Source of the DNA: Yoonia maritima
GTDB lineage: Bacteria; Pseudomonadota; Alphaproteobacteria; Rhodobacterales; Rhodobacteraceae
Length of the DNA stretch: 64,000 nt
Assembly: GCF_002933395.1 (NCBI RefSeq)
Contig: NZ_PKFN01000009.1
Coordinates: 248,001 to 312,000 of the forward strand
Direction: 5' to 3'
A program made the translations under genes and the position numbers. The notes beneath the pieces are model-generated. The model saw only the letters and a program-made list of their open reading frames with translations. It did not search any database and was not told the origin of the DNA. Shown here in pieces: positions 55,368 to 63,903 of the stretch. How positions within the stretch are numbered: position 1 is the first letter of the stretch; each line of letters starts with the position of its first letter.

Positions 55368-56015
55368 TTAATGCGCCTGCATTTCTGCCGCGATTTCTGC
55401 GCCGGTTAAGTCGACCGGGAAATATGTTGGCCAGTTGGTCAGCTCTTCAAGGAGCGCTGCGCGGTCATTGCCCCAGTAAAGGTGATAGTGATCTGCAACG
55501 CTGGGAGCGATCTTGTGGTCGCTGAACTGGATGAAATCCGGCGCATCTGCGTCGCCGCTGACTTTTTCAAAGATAAAGCGCACACCGCGATTACCCGCAT
55601 CATAGGTCAGCACTTCGTGGCCGTCTTCCGCATAGCTGGCTTGGATAGGGTTGCCGCCACGAAAGAAGGTGACAGTGTCATCTTCGATTAGAATGCGGTT
55701 CACGTCGGTGGCATATCCGATGTCGTAGTAGGCTTTATATTCGGCGGCAGTCTTTTCACCAGATTCTGCTTTGTGCTGCATCACGCTGTCTAACGTGCCG
55801 TCCAGCAGCAAAGGATGAACAGATTGCCAGTCTCCGGCCCAATCAGACAGAGGGCGTGAAGCAATCTGATCGTCCGCGAAATACCCTTTGTAGATGTCAT
55901 CGGAATCATGCGCATGGGCGTGATCATGTGTCGTTTCTGCGGTGGCAGCTGCCCCGAACGTGATCAATGCGCCAAGGCTTATTGCACTGAAATAGTTTGC
56001 GAACGTGAATGACAT
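55368..56015 (-). CDS. zinT: Periplasmic zinc-binding protein ZinT
   Basis: A 215-aa exported protein that binds Zn(II) (and Cd(II)) and helps the ZnuABC importer. The signal peptide is MSFTFANYFSAISLGALITF ending near ATAE. The mature protein begins with a His-rich tract THDHAHAHD, then the lipocalin-like ZinT domain LSDWAGDWQSVHPLLLDGTL, with SDHKIAPSVADHYHLYWGND carrying the metal histidines. GGAGACC precedes the ATG. A perfect Zur-like palindrome 29 nt upstream indicates induction under zinc limitation. Confidence 0.95.
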   Translation of the reverse strand: MSFTFANYFSAISLGALITFGAAATAETTHDHAHAHDSDDIYKGYFADDQIASRPLSDWAGDWQSVHPLLLDGTLDSVMQHKAESGEKTAAEYKAYYDIGYATDVNRILIEDDTVTFFRGGNPIQASYAEDGHEVLTYDAGNRGVRFIFEKVSGDADAPDFIQFSDHKIAPSVADHYHLYWGNDRAALLEELTNWPTYFPVDLTGAEIAAEMQAH

Positions 56016-56043
56016 CGGTGGTCTCCATTTGTTTGGTTTTTAA

Positions 56044-56061
56044 GTTATGTTATAACATAAC
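56044..56061. promoter_or_regulatory. Zur operator upstream of zinT
   Basis: GTTATGTTATAACATAAC is a perfect 18-bp palindrome, 29 nt before the zinT ATG. It fits the ATGTTATAACAT-type Zur boxes of alphaproteobacteria, and both genes downstream are zinc-limitation genes. Confidence 0.85.
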
Positions 56062-56227
56062 CACCCATTCGCCCAAGTGTAAATAGGTGCATTGTGAAAT
56101 CGTTTGGTGACCTCTAATCGCCCGAATGAGATCGACCTGATTGGCTGTCGGTCACATGTCTTGCCGATCTTAGCTGGTGGTCATGAAAGGTGATGCAGTG
56201 GTTCGTTTTTTAACGTAAGCCTGCCTC

Positions 56228-57448
56228 ATGAGCGTAAGTGCACGAGTCACAAAAATTATCGATGATGTAAGGGCAAGCTACTGGTTCATCCCAGCGGTTT
56301 TGGTCGTATGTGCGATGATAGTTGCTCAAGCTTCGATTGTGGTGGACCGCAATCCAGATATCGCGCTACTCAAGCTAAACTTCTTGGCGACAAGCGTAAG
56401 TGTCGACGGCGCCCGAGCCGTTCTTTCCGTGATTGCGCAGTCTGTTATCGGCGTTGCAGGGGTCATGTTCTCTATAACAATGGTAGCTGTTACTTTTGCT
56501 TCTGGGCAGTATGGCCCAAGGTTAATTGGTAACTTCATGCGTGATCGTGGTAACCAGTGGAGCCTTGGAATCCTCATTTCGACCTTCACGTATTCGCTGT
56601 TGATTTTACGCGCTGTGCAAAGCCCGCAAGGGATCGATGTCGACATGTTTGTCCCGCAAGTGTCGATATTTATCGCACTGTCACTTGCGCTCGTGTCGGT
56701 CTTTACGGTGATCTATCATGTCCATCACGTACCAGAAACGATTAGCGTTTCAAACATCATCGCTGCGCTTGGAAAGCGTTTGATCGCAGATTTACAAGGA
56801 ATGGTCAGCGCGCCGCCTAAATCCGATGCTCTGACCGAAGACGACCAGCAATATGTCGATATATCAATGCATACAGCAGGATATGTACATGCAATTGCTG
56901 CTGTTCGGCTTGCGGAATTGTCTGCTGATCGAGGCTGGACTGTTCAAGTTCTTGCTGAACCTGGCGCGTTCGTACATTCCGAAATTGCGATGCTACGGAT
57001 ATGGGGAAACGGGGACGTATCGGACGAGGACCGTTCGGATTTACGTCAATGCGTCGCGCTCGGACATAGTAAGACAGAAGATCAGAACGTGCTATTCGTC
57101 GTGGAACAATTGGTAGAAATTGTAGGCCGGGCAATGTCGCCGGGCATTAACGACCCCTTCACCGCGATTAGCTGCATGCAATGGTTAGAGGCGGGCGTAT
57201 CAGTTGTCGCGAAACACAACGACGACCTGAGCATAATAGATCAAGATGCGGTAATTGCGGCGCGTATTTCGTTTAAGCGTTTGTTAGATCATAGCTTGGG
57301 AAACTGTGTACCTTACGTATGCGGCGATGTACTGGCGCGGGCTGAACTGGAACGTCTGCTCGAACAGCTTTGTCGTAATTCTACCGATGAAAATAAGCCG
57401 ATGGTCCGTGAACTTATTTCTAGAGTTAAATCTTATGAGTTGCGGTAA
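56228..57448 (+). CDS. DUF2254 membrane protein
   Basis: A 406-aa protein with four transmembrane helices in the first half (for example YWFIPAVLVVCAMIVAQASI and FIALSLALVSVFTVIYHV) and a soluble second half. The DUF2254 block MFSITMVAVTFASGQYGPRL is clear, as are GRAMSPGINDPFTAISCM and IHHVPETISV-like sequence. The function is not known; an ion-channel-like or sensor role has been guessed for the family. It is a single gene divergent from zinT. Confidence 0.9.
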   Translation: MSVSARVTKIIDDVRASYWFIPAVLVVCAMIVAQASIVVDRNPDIALLKLNFLATSVSVDGARAVLSVIAQSVIGVAGVMFSITMVAVTFASGQYGPRLIGNFMRDRGNQWSLGILISTFTYSLLILRAVQSPQGIDVDMFVPQVSIFIALSLALVSVFTVIYHVHHVPETISVSNIIAALGKRLIADLQGMVSAPPKSDALTEDDQQYVDISMHTAGYVHAIAAVRLAELSADRGWTVQVLAEPGAFVHSEIAMLRIWGNGDVSDEDRSDLRQCVALGHSKTEDQNVLFVVEQLVEIVGRAMSPGINDPFTAISCMQWLEAGVSVVAKHNDDLSIIDQDAVIAARISFKRLLDHSLGNCVPYVCGDVLARAELERLLEQLCRNSTDENKPMVRELISRVKSYELR

Positions 57449-57607
57449 ATTTTCCTGCATCGCTGAATAGGACGTTCGCCGATGCCCGTGAGCTTTGTGA
57501 AGGTCACGATATTGCGAAGGAACTTTTCATCGCAAAGCGCGTTAAACTGACAGCCCTGAAGCATGTGGGTCATTGCCTAAAGAATTTTTGATAAAGTGAG
57601 ATATGCG

Positions 57608-58657
57608 ATGGACGACACACATACGATCAAGAATTTATTGATCGGCATATTTCTTATTCTGGTATTCGGCGCGGTCTATTTTGCACGTGACATGCTTTTT
57701 CCAATTGTCGTCGGTGTCTTGGTTGCCTTGACGCTAAGCCCAATTGTCAGAGGTTTCGCGCGGGTAGGGGTACCGCAACCTGTATCCGCTTGTTTGCTCA
57801 TCTTTGGTGCGACGGTCTTGTGCGGTGTTGGCGTTTACGCGCTGTCTGGGCCGGCTTCTGAAATTCTTGATAGTGCCCCAGAGGTTGGCGCCGAACTAAA
57901 GCGCAAATTAGGTTTCCTATCGGATTCATTGGCCGCGATGCAGGATGCAACCGACGAAGTAGAAAACCTTGCTAACGGTGATGCCGCTGCTCCAACGGTC
58001 GCGATACAGCAGCCCAGTTTTCTTGCCTTTGCAGCTGGCAGCGTTGCCAGTTTTCTATCGCTGGGTTTCGTCGGGATGATATTGGCGCTGTTCATTCTCG
58101 CGTCTGGGGACCTATTTTATGTTAAACTAGTTAACGCGCTTCCTAGCTTCGCGGACAAAAAGCGAGCGGTGAAAACCGTACGCGATGTTGAACGCAAGCT
58201 TTCGCATTACTTGCTGACAATAACGGTGATCAACGCAGGTTTGGGAATATGTATTGCCGGGGTGCTGTACTGGCTCGGATTGCCGGATGCGATCTTGTGG
58301 GGCGTACTGGCATTTGCATTGAATTTTATACCGTTTGTTGGCGCGATGATCGGGGTTTTGGCGATCGGAGCCTATAGTGTCATCGCATTTGATACTTTGG
58401 CGTCTGGTATAGTCGTACCGCTGGTTTATCTGTTTTTAACATCCCTAGAGGGTCAGATTATCACGCCAGCTGTTCTTGGCAAACGGCTTGAGCTGAACAC
58501 AGTATCGGTGTTTCTTGCGGTCATTGTTTGGAGCTGGTTGTGGAACGTGCCGGGCGCGTTGATGGCTGTTCCCTTTTTGGTCGTCACCAAAGTCATTTGT
58601 GACAATATTGAACCGTTAAAGGTATTCGGTGATTTCCTAGGGGCGCGCAAAAAATGA
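57608..58657 (+). CDS. AI-2E family transporter (PerM/YdiK type)
   Basis: A 349-aa membrane protein with about eight helices. It begins LLIGIFLILVFGAVYFARDM, and the family blocks AFALNFIPFVGAMIGVLAIG and LTSLEGQIITPAVLGKRLELNT are well kept. The family includes the AI-2 exporter TqsA but also Na+/H+ antiporters and permeases, so the substrate is open. ATG 57608 has AAAGTGAG upstream; an in-frame GTG at 57596 is less likely. DNA beyond its stop holds only gene remnants. Confidence 0.9.
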   Translation: MDDTHTIKNLLIGIFLILVFGAVYFARDMLFPIVVGVLVALTLSPIVRGFARVGVPQPVSACLLIFGATVLCGVGVYALSGPASEILDSAPEVGAELKRKLGFLSDSLAAMQDATDEVENLANGDAAAPTVAIQQPSFLAFAAGSVASFLSLGFVGMILALFILASGDLFYVKLVNALPSFADKKRAVKTVRDVERKLSHYLLTITVINAGLGICIAGVLYWLGLPDAILWGVLAFALNFIPFVGAMIGVLAIGAYSVIAFDTLASGIVVPLVYLFLTSLEGQIITPAVLGKRLELNTVSVFLAVIVWSWLWNVPGALMAVPFLVVTKVICDNIEPLKVFGDFLGARKK

Positions 58658-58728
58658 ATGTCTTTTGATTGCTACAAAGCGACTATGGGCGAGGCTGGCG
58701 AAAGCGGACCTAACATAGGGGGTGGGGT

Positions 58729-59060
58729 TTATGCTTCTAGCAGAGTTTGCGGTTGCATGATGATCGTTTGGCCTGTGCGTTTGGAAGCTTTGCGCGACCC
58801 AACGATGATGTCTGCTACTGCACTGCAGATATCACGCCGCAATGTCGTTGAGGTCACGATTAGGCCTGTAAAACCCTGAATAATACCAAGGCCGCTAAAA
58901 CTGACCGCGCGCCACGGTCAGGGGCATCCAAGCCAGAATGTAGGCAGTAACAAAGCCTCCTGAATGCCACGTCGTCGTTGAAATAACAAATGCAATCGAG
59001 ATCGGGGTTTTCGCTTAACATCTGTTGGGTTTGCACCCGTCCAGACACATATGACATCAA
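58729..59060 (-). pseudogene. LacI-family regulator, C-terminal remnant with frameshift
   Basis: On the minus strand from 59060 the sequence reads SENPDLDCICYFNDDVAF, the periplasmic-binding-like core of LacI/GntR-type repressors, up to GLDAPDRGA. Around 58890 the homologous frame shifts, then continues as FSGLGIIQGF and STTLRRDICSAVADIIVG, ending at a stop at 58729. The DNA-binding domain and the first half of the sensor are missing. Its truncated 5' end abuts a hydroxypyruvate isomerase remnant, suggesting both lost their starts in one deletion. Recognition is by motif only. Confidence 0.65.
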
Positions 59061-59064
59061 TACC

Positions 59065-59439
59065 TTGATAGAGCCGCTAAATCGTTATGATGCGCGGGGC
59101 TAATTCCTAAAGACCACAGATCAGGCGCTTGGGATCATCAATGACATGGAAATGCAAAACCTAAAGCTCATGTTTTACTGCTATCATGTGCAACTGATGG
59201 CAGGTGACCTGACCCACCGTATCAAAGCGTTGCTTCCGCATATTGATCACATCCAATTTGCCTCTGTCCCTGATCGCGGGCCGCTTGACCAAGGAGAGAT
59301 TAACTATCTCCACATTTTTTAAACCATTCATGACCTGCACTATACGGTCTCAGTTGGAGTAGAATGCAAACCCATTGGTGCCACAGATGGTAGCCTTGAT
59401 TGGTCACGTCGTTGCGTGGGCCGATTTAGGGCGGTTTAA
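59065..59439 (+). pseudogene. Hydroxypyruvate/2-oxotetronate isomerase (Hyi/OtnI) remnant with two nonsense codons
   Basis: One frame reads LIEPLNRYDARG, stop TAA (59101-59103), then FLKTTDQALGIINDM, NLKLMFYCYHVQLMAGDLTH, HIDHIQFASVPDRGPLDQGE and NYLHIF, stop TAA (59320-59322), then TIHDLHYTVSVGVECKPIGA and on to a final TAA (59437-59439). This is the C-terminal half of the sugar-phosphate-isomerase-like TIM barrel of Hyi/OtnI. The first stop stands for a Tyr codon and the second probably for Glu. No frameshift is needed. The N-terminal half is missing. Confidence 0.85.
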
Positions 59440-59563
59440 AAGCGTCTATCCGTCACCCAACCTTTGCCACTTGGGTTGGAATCTGCCATGTTCCATACAT
59501 GGGACAGCACCGAATACGCGCCTACGCTATCGTTGAATGAAACTTGAATATACTGCGATTTTG

Positions 59564-60493
59564 ATGAACCTTCGTGCCCTTCAGCTTTTTCGACACGTCG
59601 TATTAACCGGCGCATTATCCGAGGCATCGAACCGGCTCAATATATCTGTCTCGGCTGCTAGCCGATTGCTTTCGCAATTGGAAAGCGACGTTGGTTTGAC
59701 GTTGTTTTCACGCAAACGTCGCCGGCTGGAACTGACAGAAGAAGGGCAGTTATTTTTTCGGCAGGTCGCCAACACGCTTAGTGGTATTGACGAAATCCCG
59801 CGGGTCGCATCCGACATTCGCGGGCGCGCCCAAGACTGGTTATCTATTGTCACCGCTGCTCCGATGGCGAATGGCCTTGTGGTGCCTGCTTTGGCGCGGT
59901 TGTCGGATGCTCTTCCTCAGCTACAATGCACCGTTAACGTCGAAAGCCGTTTTGATATTGAAAGCAAAGTGTCGGTGCGTGGCTATAACCTCGGCCTGAT
60001 TTCGCTTCCTGTCGAAAACGCGATCATTGACCTGCAAATTGTTCAGTTTTTGCGGTCGCGTCTGTGTGTGTTGTTGCCCGACACCCACCCGCTTGCGCCG
60101 CAAAATGTGGTCTCGGCCAAGGATCTTGCGGATCAGGCATTTGTAACGTTAGCGCCCGGTCAGCGCTGGCGCGATCGGTTAGAAGAATTGATGGGCCGCG
60201 CCGGGCATCCGTTTAGCGTGGCATTTGAAACTGGATCGACCGTTGTCACAGTCGAGATGGTTCGTGCAGGTTTGGGCATTACCTTGATCGACCGCGTTTG
60301 CGCACCACCTTCACTGGAAAGCGGGTTGGTGTTACGCCCGATTGAAGGCGAGCATTGGATAACCTACGCGAGCCTGCACCCGCCCGGTCCACGCGCGCCA
60401 TTCGCCGAACGCTTTCTTGATGCTGTTTCCGACCACATCGAAGAATTGCGTTCAGAAGAACCCCAAGTGCGCGATCTACTTGAACTCATCTAA
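59564..60493 (+). CDS. LysR-family transcriptional regulator
   Basis: A 309-aa regulator from ATG 59564 (MNLRALQLFRHVVLTGALSE), with the helix-turn-helix SEASNRLNISVSAASRLLSQ LE, followed by the periplasmic-binding-like effector domain. An ATG at 59537 would add nine residues. No good ribosome site is visible for either. It converges with, and overlaps by 4 nt, the lyase gene, and probably regulates the lyase and the decayed peptide transporter. Confidence 0.9.
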   Translation: MNLRALQLFRHVVLTGALSEASNRLNISVSAASRLLSQLESDVGLTLFSRKRRRLELTEEGQLFFRQVANTLSGIDEIPRVASDIRGRAQDWLSIVTAAPMANGLVVPALARLSDALPQLQCTVNVESRFDIESKVSVRGYNLGLISLPVENAIIDLQIVQFLRSRLCVLLPDTHPLAPQNVVSAKDLADQAFVTLAPGQRWRDRLEELMGRAGHPFSVAFETGSTVVTVEMVRAGLGITLIDRVCAPPSLESGLVLRPIEGEHWITYASLHPPGPRAPFAERFLDAVSDHIEELRSEEPQVRDLLELI

Positions 60494-61806
60494 GCGTCCG
60501 TGGTGGGATTCAACCGCATGGCAAGCGCACGCGCGACATCGGCGGCTTCCAGTGCAATAACTTCGCTGTCACCTGTGTATAATGCCGGACTAAGGGCTGC
60601 TGAAATTTCATCGGCTGACAAATGCAAGGTGATGTCATTTGCCGTTGCCAAATCACTTACACAGCCAGCCTCTAGGACATGATGCACGATATCATGCGCC
60701 GCAGCCCGACCCGTCATTGGTGCAAGTGCCATCATCAGGTTTTCTGCGTTAATCGCACCTTTGCTACGCGATAGGTTTTTGGCCATCCGCGCGGGGTTCG
60801 GAGTGAGCCGAGTTAGCGTTTCCGCAAAGCTTTGGCTCATCCGCCATGCAAGCGGAACCGCGCGGTCTAGCACAGAAGACAGCAGATGGTTCGCCACTGA
60901 ATCGCCTTCGTGACTGCTGCGCCCAGTTTCTAATGCGGGGCTGGCAAGGCCACGTAATTCGGCCGCGAGCGAAATGGTGCGCACCACGTATTTCGGGTTC
61001 ACCTTTTGCGGCATCGTTGATGAGCCCACGGTGCCTTTGTCCAGCTGTTCGGTGACTTCGCCAATCTCATCCGTCATCAACGTATAGACCTCGGTCATGA
61101 TCCGTTCGACGGTCATCGCAAGCATGGCAAGCTGCACGACATATTCGGCAAACAGGTCATTGACCGTCCGACCGGGTACAAGAAGTTCGCGCAGGCCAAG
61201 ATCGGCGGCCAGCTTGCGGTTTAACGCACGTCCTTGCGCCCCGAAGGCGTGCATCGCTCCAACTGCGCCGCCAAACGGCAGCGCAAGCATCCGCGTCGTG
61301 GCATCGGTCAAACGCGCTTCTGCGCGCTCCATCTCTTCTATCCAGCCTGCGATTTTAAAGCCAAATGTGATTGGGAGCGCATGCTGGCGATTGGTTCGCC
61401 CTGCCATCGGGGTTTTCGCATGCTCTTGCGCGAGCGTTCCCATACGTGCTGTCGCCCGCCCCAAATGGACCCGAATTTCGGTGTCCGCCTTGCGCAGCAA
61501 CAACAATCGCCCGGTCTGCATGACGTTTTGGGTGGTTGCTCCCCAATGCACATAGTCCCCAGCCTTGCCAGCGGCCTTGCCTAAAAGCCGTGTCAATGAA
61601 AGGACTGGCGCCATTGTCAGTTTTACATCGGCAGCCATCGTATCGCGTCCCAACCGATCAAGATCAGCCGCTGCAGTTATATCAGCCGCCGCCCAAGCCG
61701 GGATCATCCCAAGGTCGGCCTGCGCACGGGCCAATGCGGCCTCTACATCCAACCACGACTGCCACTGCGTATCACGGTCAAAAATTGTATCCGGTGTCAT
61801 AGTCAT
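60490..61806 (-). CDS. Fumarase/adenylosuccinate-lyase superfamily enzyme (PcaB-like)
   Basis: A 438-aa lyase or cycloisomerase. The superfamily signature GSSTMPQKVNP is intact, as are GATTQNVMQTG and GRTNRQHALPITFG with the catalytic histidine. Similarity is highest in feel to 3-carboxy-cis,cis-muconate cycloisomerase and adenylosuccinate lyase, but pca genes are absent here, so the substrate is unknown; a link to an amino-acid or peptide-like compound is plausible given the ABC transporter remnants. Its ATG overlaps the TGA of the ATPase pseudogene (ATGA). Confidence 0.88.
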   Translation of the reverse strand: MTMTPDTIFDRDTQWQSWLDVEAALARAQADLGMIPAWAAADITAAADLDRLGRDTMAADVKLTMAPVLSLTRLLGKAAGKAGDYVHWGATTQNVMQTGRLLLLRKADTEIRVHLGRATARMGTLAQEHAKTPMAGRTNRQHALPITFGFKIAGWIEEMERAEARLTDATTRMLALPFGGAVGAMHAFGAQGRALNRKLAADLGLRELLVPGRTVNDLFAEYVVQLAMLAMTVERIMTEVYTLMTDEIGEVTEQLDKGTVGSSTMPQKVNPKYVVRTISLAAELRGLASPALETGRSSHEGDSVANHLLSSVLDRAVPLAWRMSQSFAETLTRLTPNPARMAKNLSRSKGAINAENLMMALAPMTGRAAAHDIVHHVLEAGCVSDLATANDITLHLSADEISAALSPALYTGDSEVIALEAADVARALAMRLNPTTDA

Positions 61807-62480
61807 GCCGTAGCCTCTTGGGCCGCCAGCAGCTCTGGTCGGAACTGTGGTGCCGCCGCCAAAAGGCGCGCGGTGTAATCATTTGTGGGGCTGCCTAAAA
61901 TTCTGTCGCAATTGCCTTCTTCGACGAGCTTGCCGTTCAGCATAACCGCGACCCTATTCGCGAACTGATGCACCACCGCCATGTCGTGGGTGATAACAAG
62001 ACAGCTAAGCCCCAGTTCCGCCTGTAAGTCCTGAAGAAGGTTCAGGATTTGTGCCTACACAGATACATCAAGCGCCGAGGTGGGTTCATCGCAAACCAAT
62101 GCCTCTGGCCGTGTAATGAGCGCCCGTGCAATCGCGACCCGTTGGCGTTGTCCACCCGAAATTTGCGAAGGGTAGGGATACATCATGCGGGCAGGCAGCC
62201 GCACCATATCCATTGCTTCGCGGGTTTTCATTGCGCGTGATTGGGCATCATCGTCACCACGCAACACAAGCGGGCGTTCGATGATTTCGGCCAATGTCCG
62301 GCGCGGGTTCAGCGACGAATACGGGTCTTGGAAAATCGGCTGCACGAGTGCAGCGCGTTCAAGCGGTGCTAAATCAGCCACAGGACGCCCCAGCATTTCA
62401 ACCTTACCTGACGTGGGCTGGGCAAGCCCGAGCATGATCCGCGCGAGGGTTGATTTACCTGAACCGCTCTCGTCGACTAA
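61803..62480 (-). pseudogene. Peptide ABC transporter ATPase (DppF/OppF-like), 5'-truncated and with amber stop
   Basis: The frame begins within Walker A as [19 protein letters not shown] and has [30 protein letters not shown] and [12 protein letters not shown]. The next codon is TAG (62052-62054) where DVSVQAQ-type families have glutamine, and the frame then continues as [25 protein letters not shown] and ends EATA-stop at 61803. About 40 N-terminal residues are missing; the sequence runs directly out of the truncated binding-protein gene. The nonsense codon means two independent lesions. Confidence 0.88.
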
Positions 62481-63325
62481 CCCGCTGCATCCAATACGAT
62501 GAACGCAACGCGCAGATCGGGGCCGCTAAGATGCGTCGCCATCGGCGTCCCGCCCAAACTTTGGGCAAGGTCCAAAGGCACCTTAAACATCCAATCAATC
62601 CCACCGGACATTATTTCGGCCTGTTGCGTACCAATGTCGGGGATGGTTCGGACGACCACGTTTTCGATGCTTGGTTGGTCACCAAAAAAGTCGTCGAAAC
62701 GTTCGAGGATCAACTCTTGACCCGGTTCAATACTGACTACCCGATAGGGGCCAGTCCCGATCAAATCTTGCGCCATAGCGTCGCGATCAATCACCCCATC
62801 CGCATCATAAGTGTCCGCCTTACGTAACATAATCCGCTGCGCCATATCGCGTAGCACTAGCGGGTAGACCGTTTTCAAATGGAACCGAACAGTGTTGGGG
62901 CCCGTCACTTCGGCATTATCAAGCCAACGACCAACAGTACCACTCGCATTGGATTCACTGTCTTCGCGGACGATCCAGTTGTAGGTATAAGCCACATCAT
63001 CGGCGGTCAGGATGCTGCCGTCATGAAACTTCACATCATCGCGCAAAAAGACGTCCAACGTCGTTTCATCAATATAGTCGTAGCCAGTCGCGACTGCTGG
63101 GTTGAACTCCTGCGTGACCGGGTCAAGAGAGAACAGCGTCGTGTCGGTCAATTGCGCAAGGATAATATACTCGCGCTTAGTTGTGTAATTGTAATAAAGA
63201 TTCAGTATTTCTTCGGCCATTGCGACGCGTAGTGTGTCGTCCGATTTTTCCGCGTTTGCGATTGTGCTAGCAAACGCCGCACACAAAATAGCGGGGGCGA
63301 AAGCCCACTTTCGTTGATGTTTCAT
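62477..63325 (-). pseudogene. Peptide ABC transporter substrate-binding protein (family 5), 3'-truncated
   Basis: From ATG 63325 (GGAGG 7 nt upstream) the product is 282 aa, against about 500 or more for the family. It has the signal peptide MKHQRKWAFAPAILCAAFAS ending near ANA, then LRVAMAEEILNLYYNYTTKR, FHDGSILTADDVAYTYNW and GTGPYRVVS, all SBP_bac_5 features. At [12 protein letters not shown] the homologous sequence breaks off and the next base falls in the ATPase gene. The permeases and first ATPase are gone, so transport should be lost. The shortened protein may still be made. Confidence 0.88.
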
Positions 63326-63903
63326 ATCCACTCCTCCCTAGTGTTGTTGACAGGTTAGGTACATTCGACTGATGCGTAAATTGTTACAATTGCAGCAATG
63401 GTTGCACTTTGGGAAACTATATGGCGTGATGGTTCGGCTCTGACATGTGGCACAACAGGCGAATAGGACAGTAGTGATGCCGTTTTTCGGCTTTGAGATC
63501 GGTGCGCTTCTTTATCGTGAGTTTTGGGACATTAGGCCTGCGCTCTTTTCAGATTGGGGAAATTTTTCGTTTAGTTTTTGTGCGCGATGGCTGGGTGGGC
63601 CTAAATATTGATCAAGGTAAACGGCTGACTGTAACGAATGGTCCCAAATTTCATGACAGAGATCATTGGGGTGCCGTAGCGTTTAAGAGTGGCTTCTAAT
63701 CAAGAAGCTATCAAACGGTTTTCAAAATGCGCAAGCTTACTTGGCTGGGTCAGGTTTGTTTGCGATCGCCATCTACAAATATTGACCTTGGTCTAATGGA
63801 CCGGTGTCACATCTAACAGGAGTAGAAGCTGGCAGCGCCCCATGTGCGTAGGTCATTGCTCCCTTTGATAACTGCGCAACGTTTTGCGCGGCAAGGAGGG
63901 ATT
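63326..63903. other. Intergenic region before a gene running off the window
   Basis: No supported gene in 578 nt. A 68-codon frame at 63493-63699 (+) has no recognisable features. The 3' end carries a small stem GCGCAA/TTGCGC (63874-63889) directly before the strong AAGGAGGG ribosome site of the next gene. Confidence 0.6.

Noticed and set aside
58658..58879. 73-codon plus-strand frame after the AI-2E permease
   Set aside because: The opposite strand reads as the C-terminal part of a LacI-type regulator, which explains the sequence better.
63493..63699. 68-codon plus-strand frame near the window end
   Set aside because: No ribosome site or known motif; kept as intergenic.
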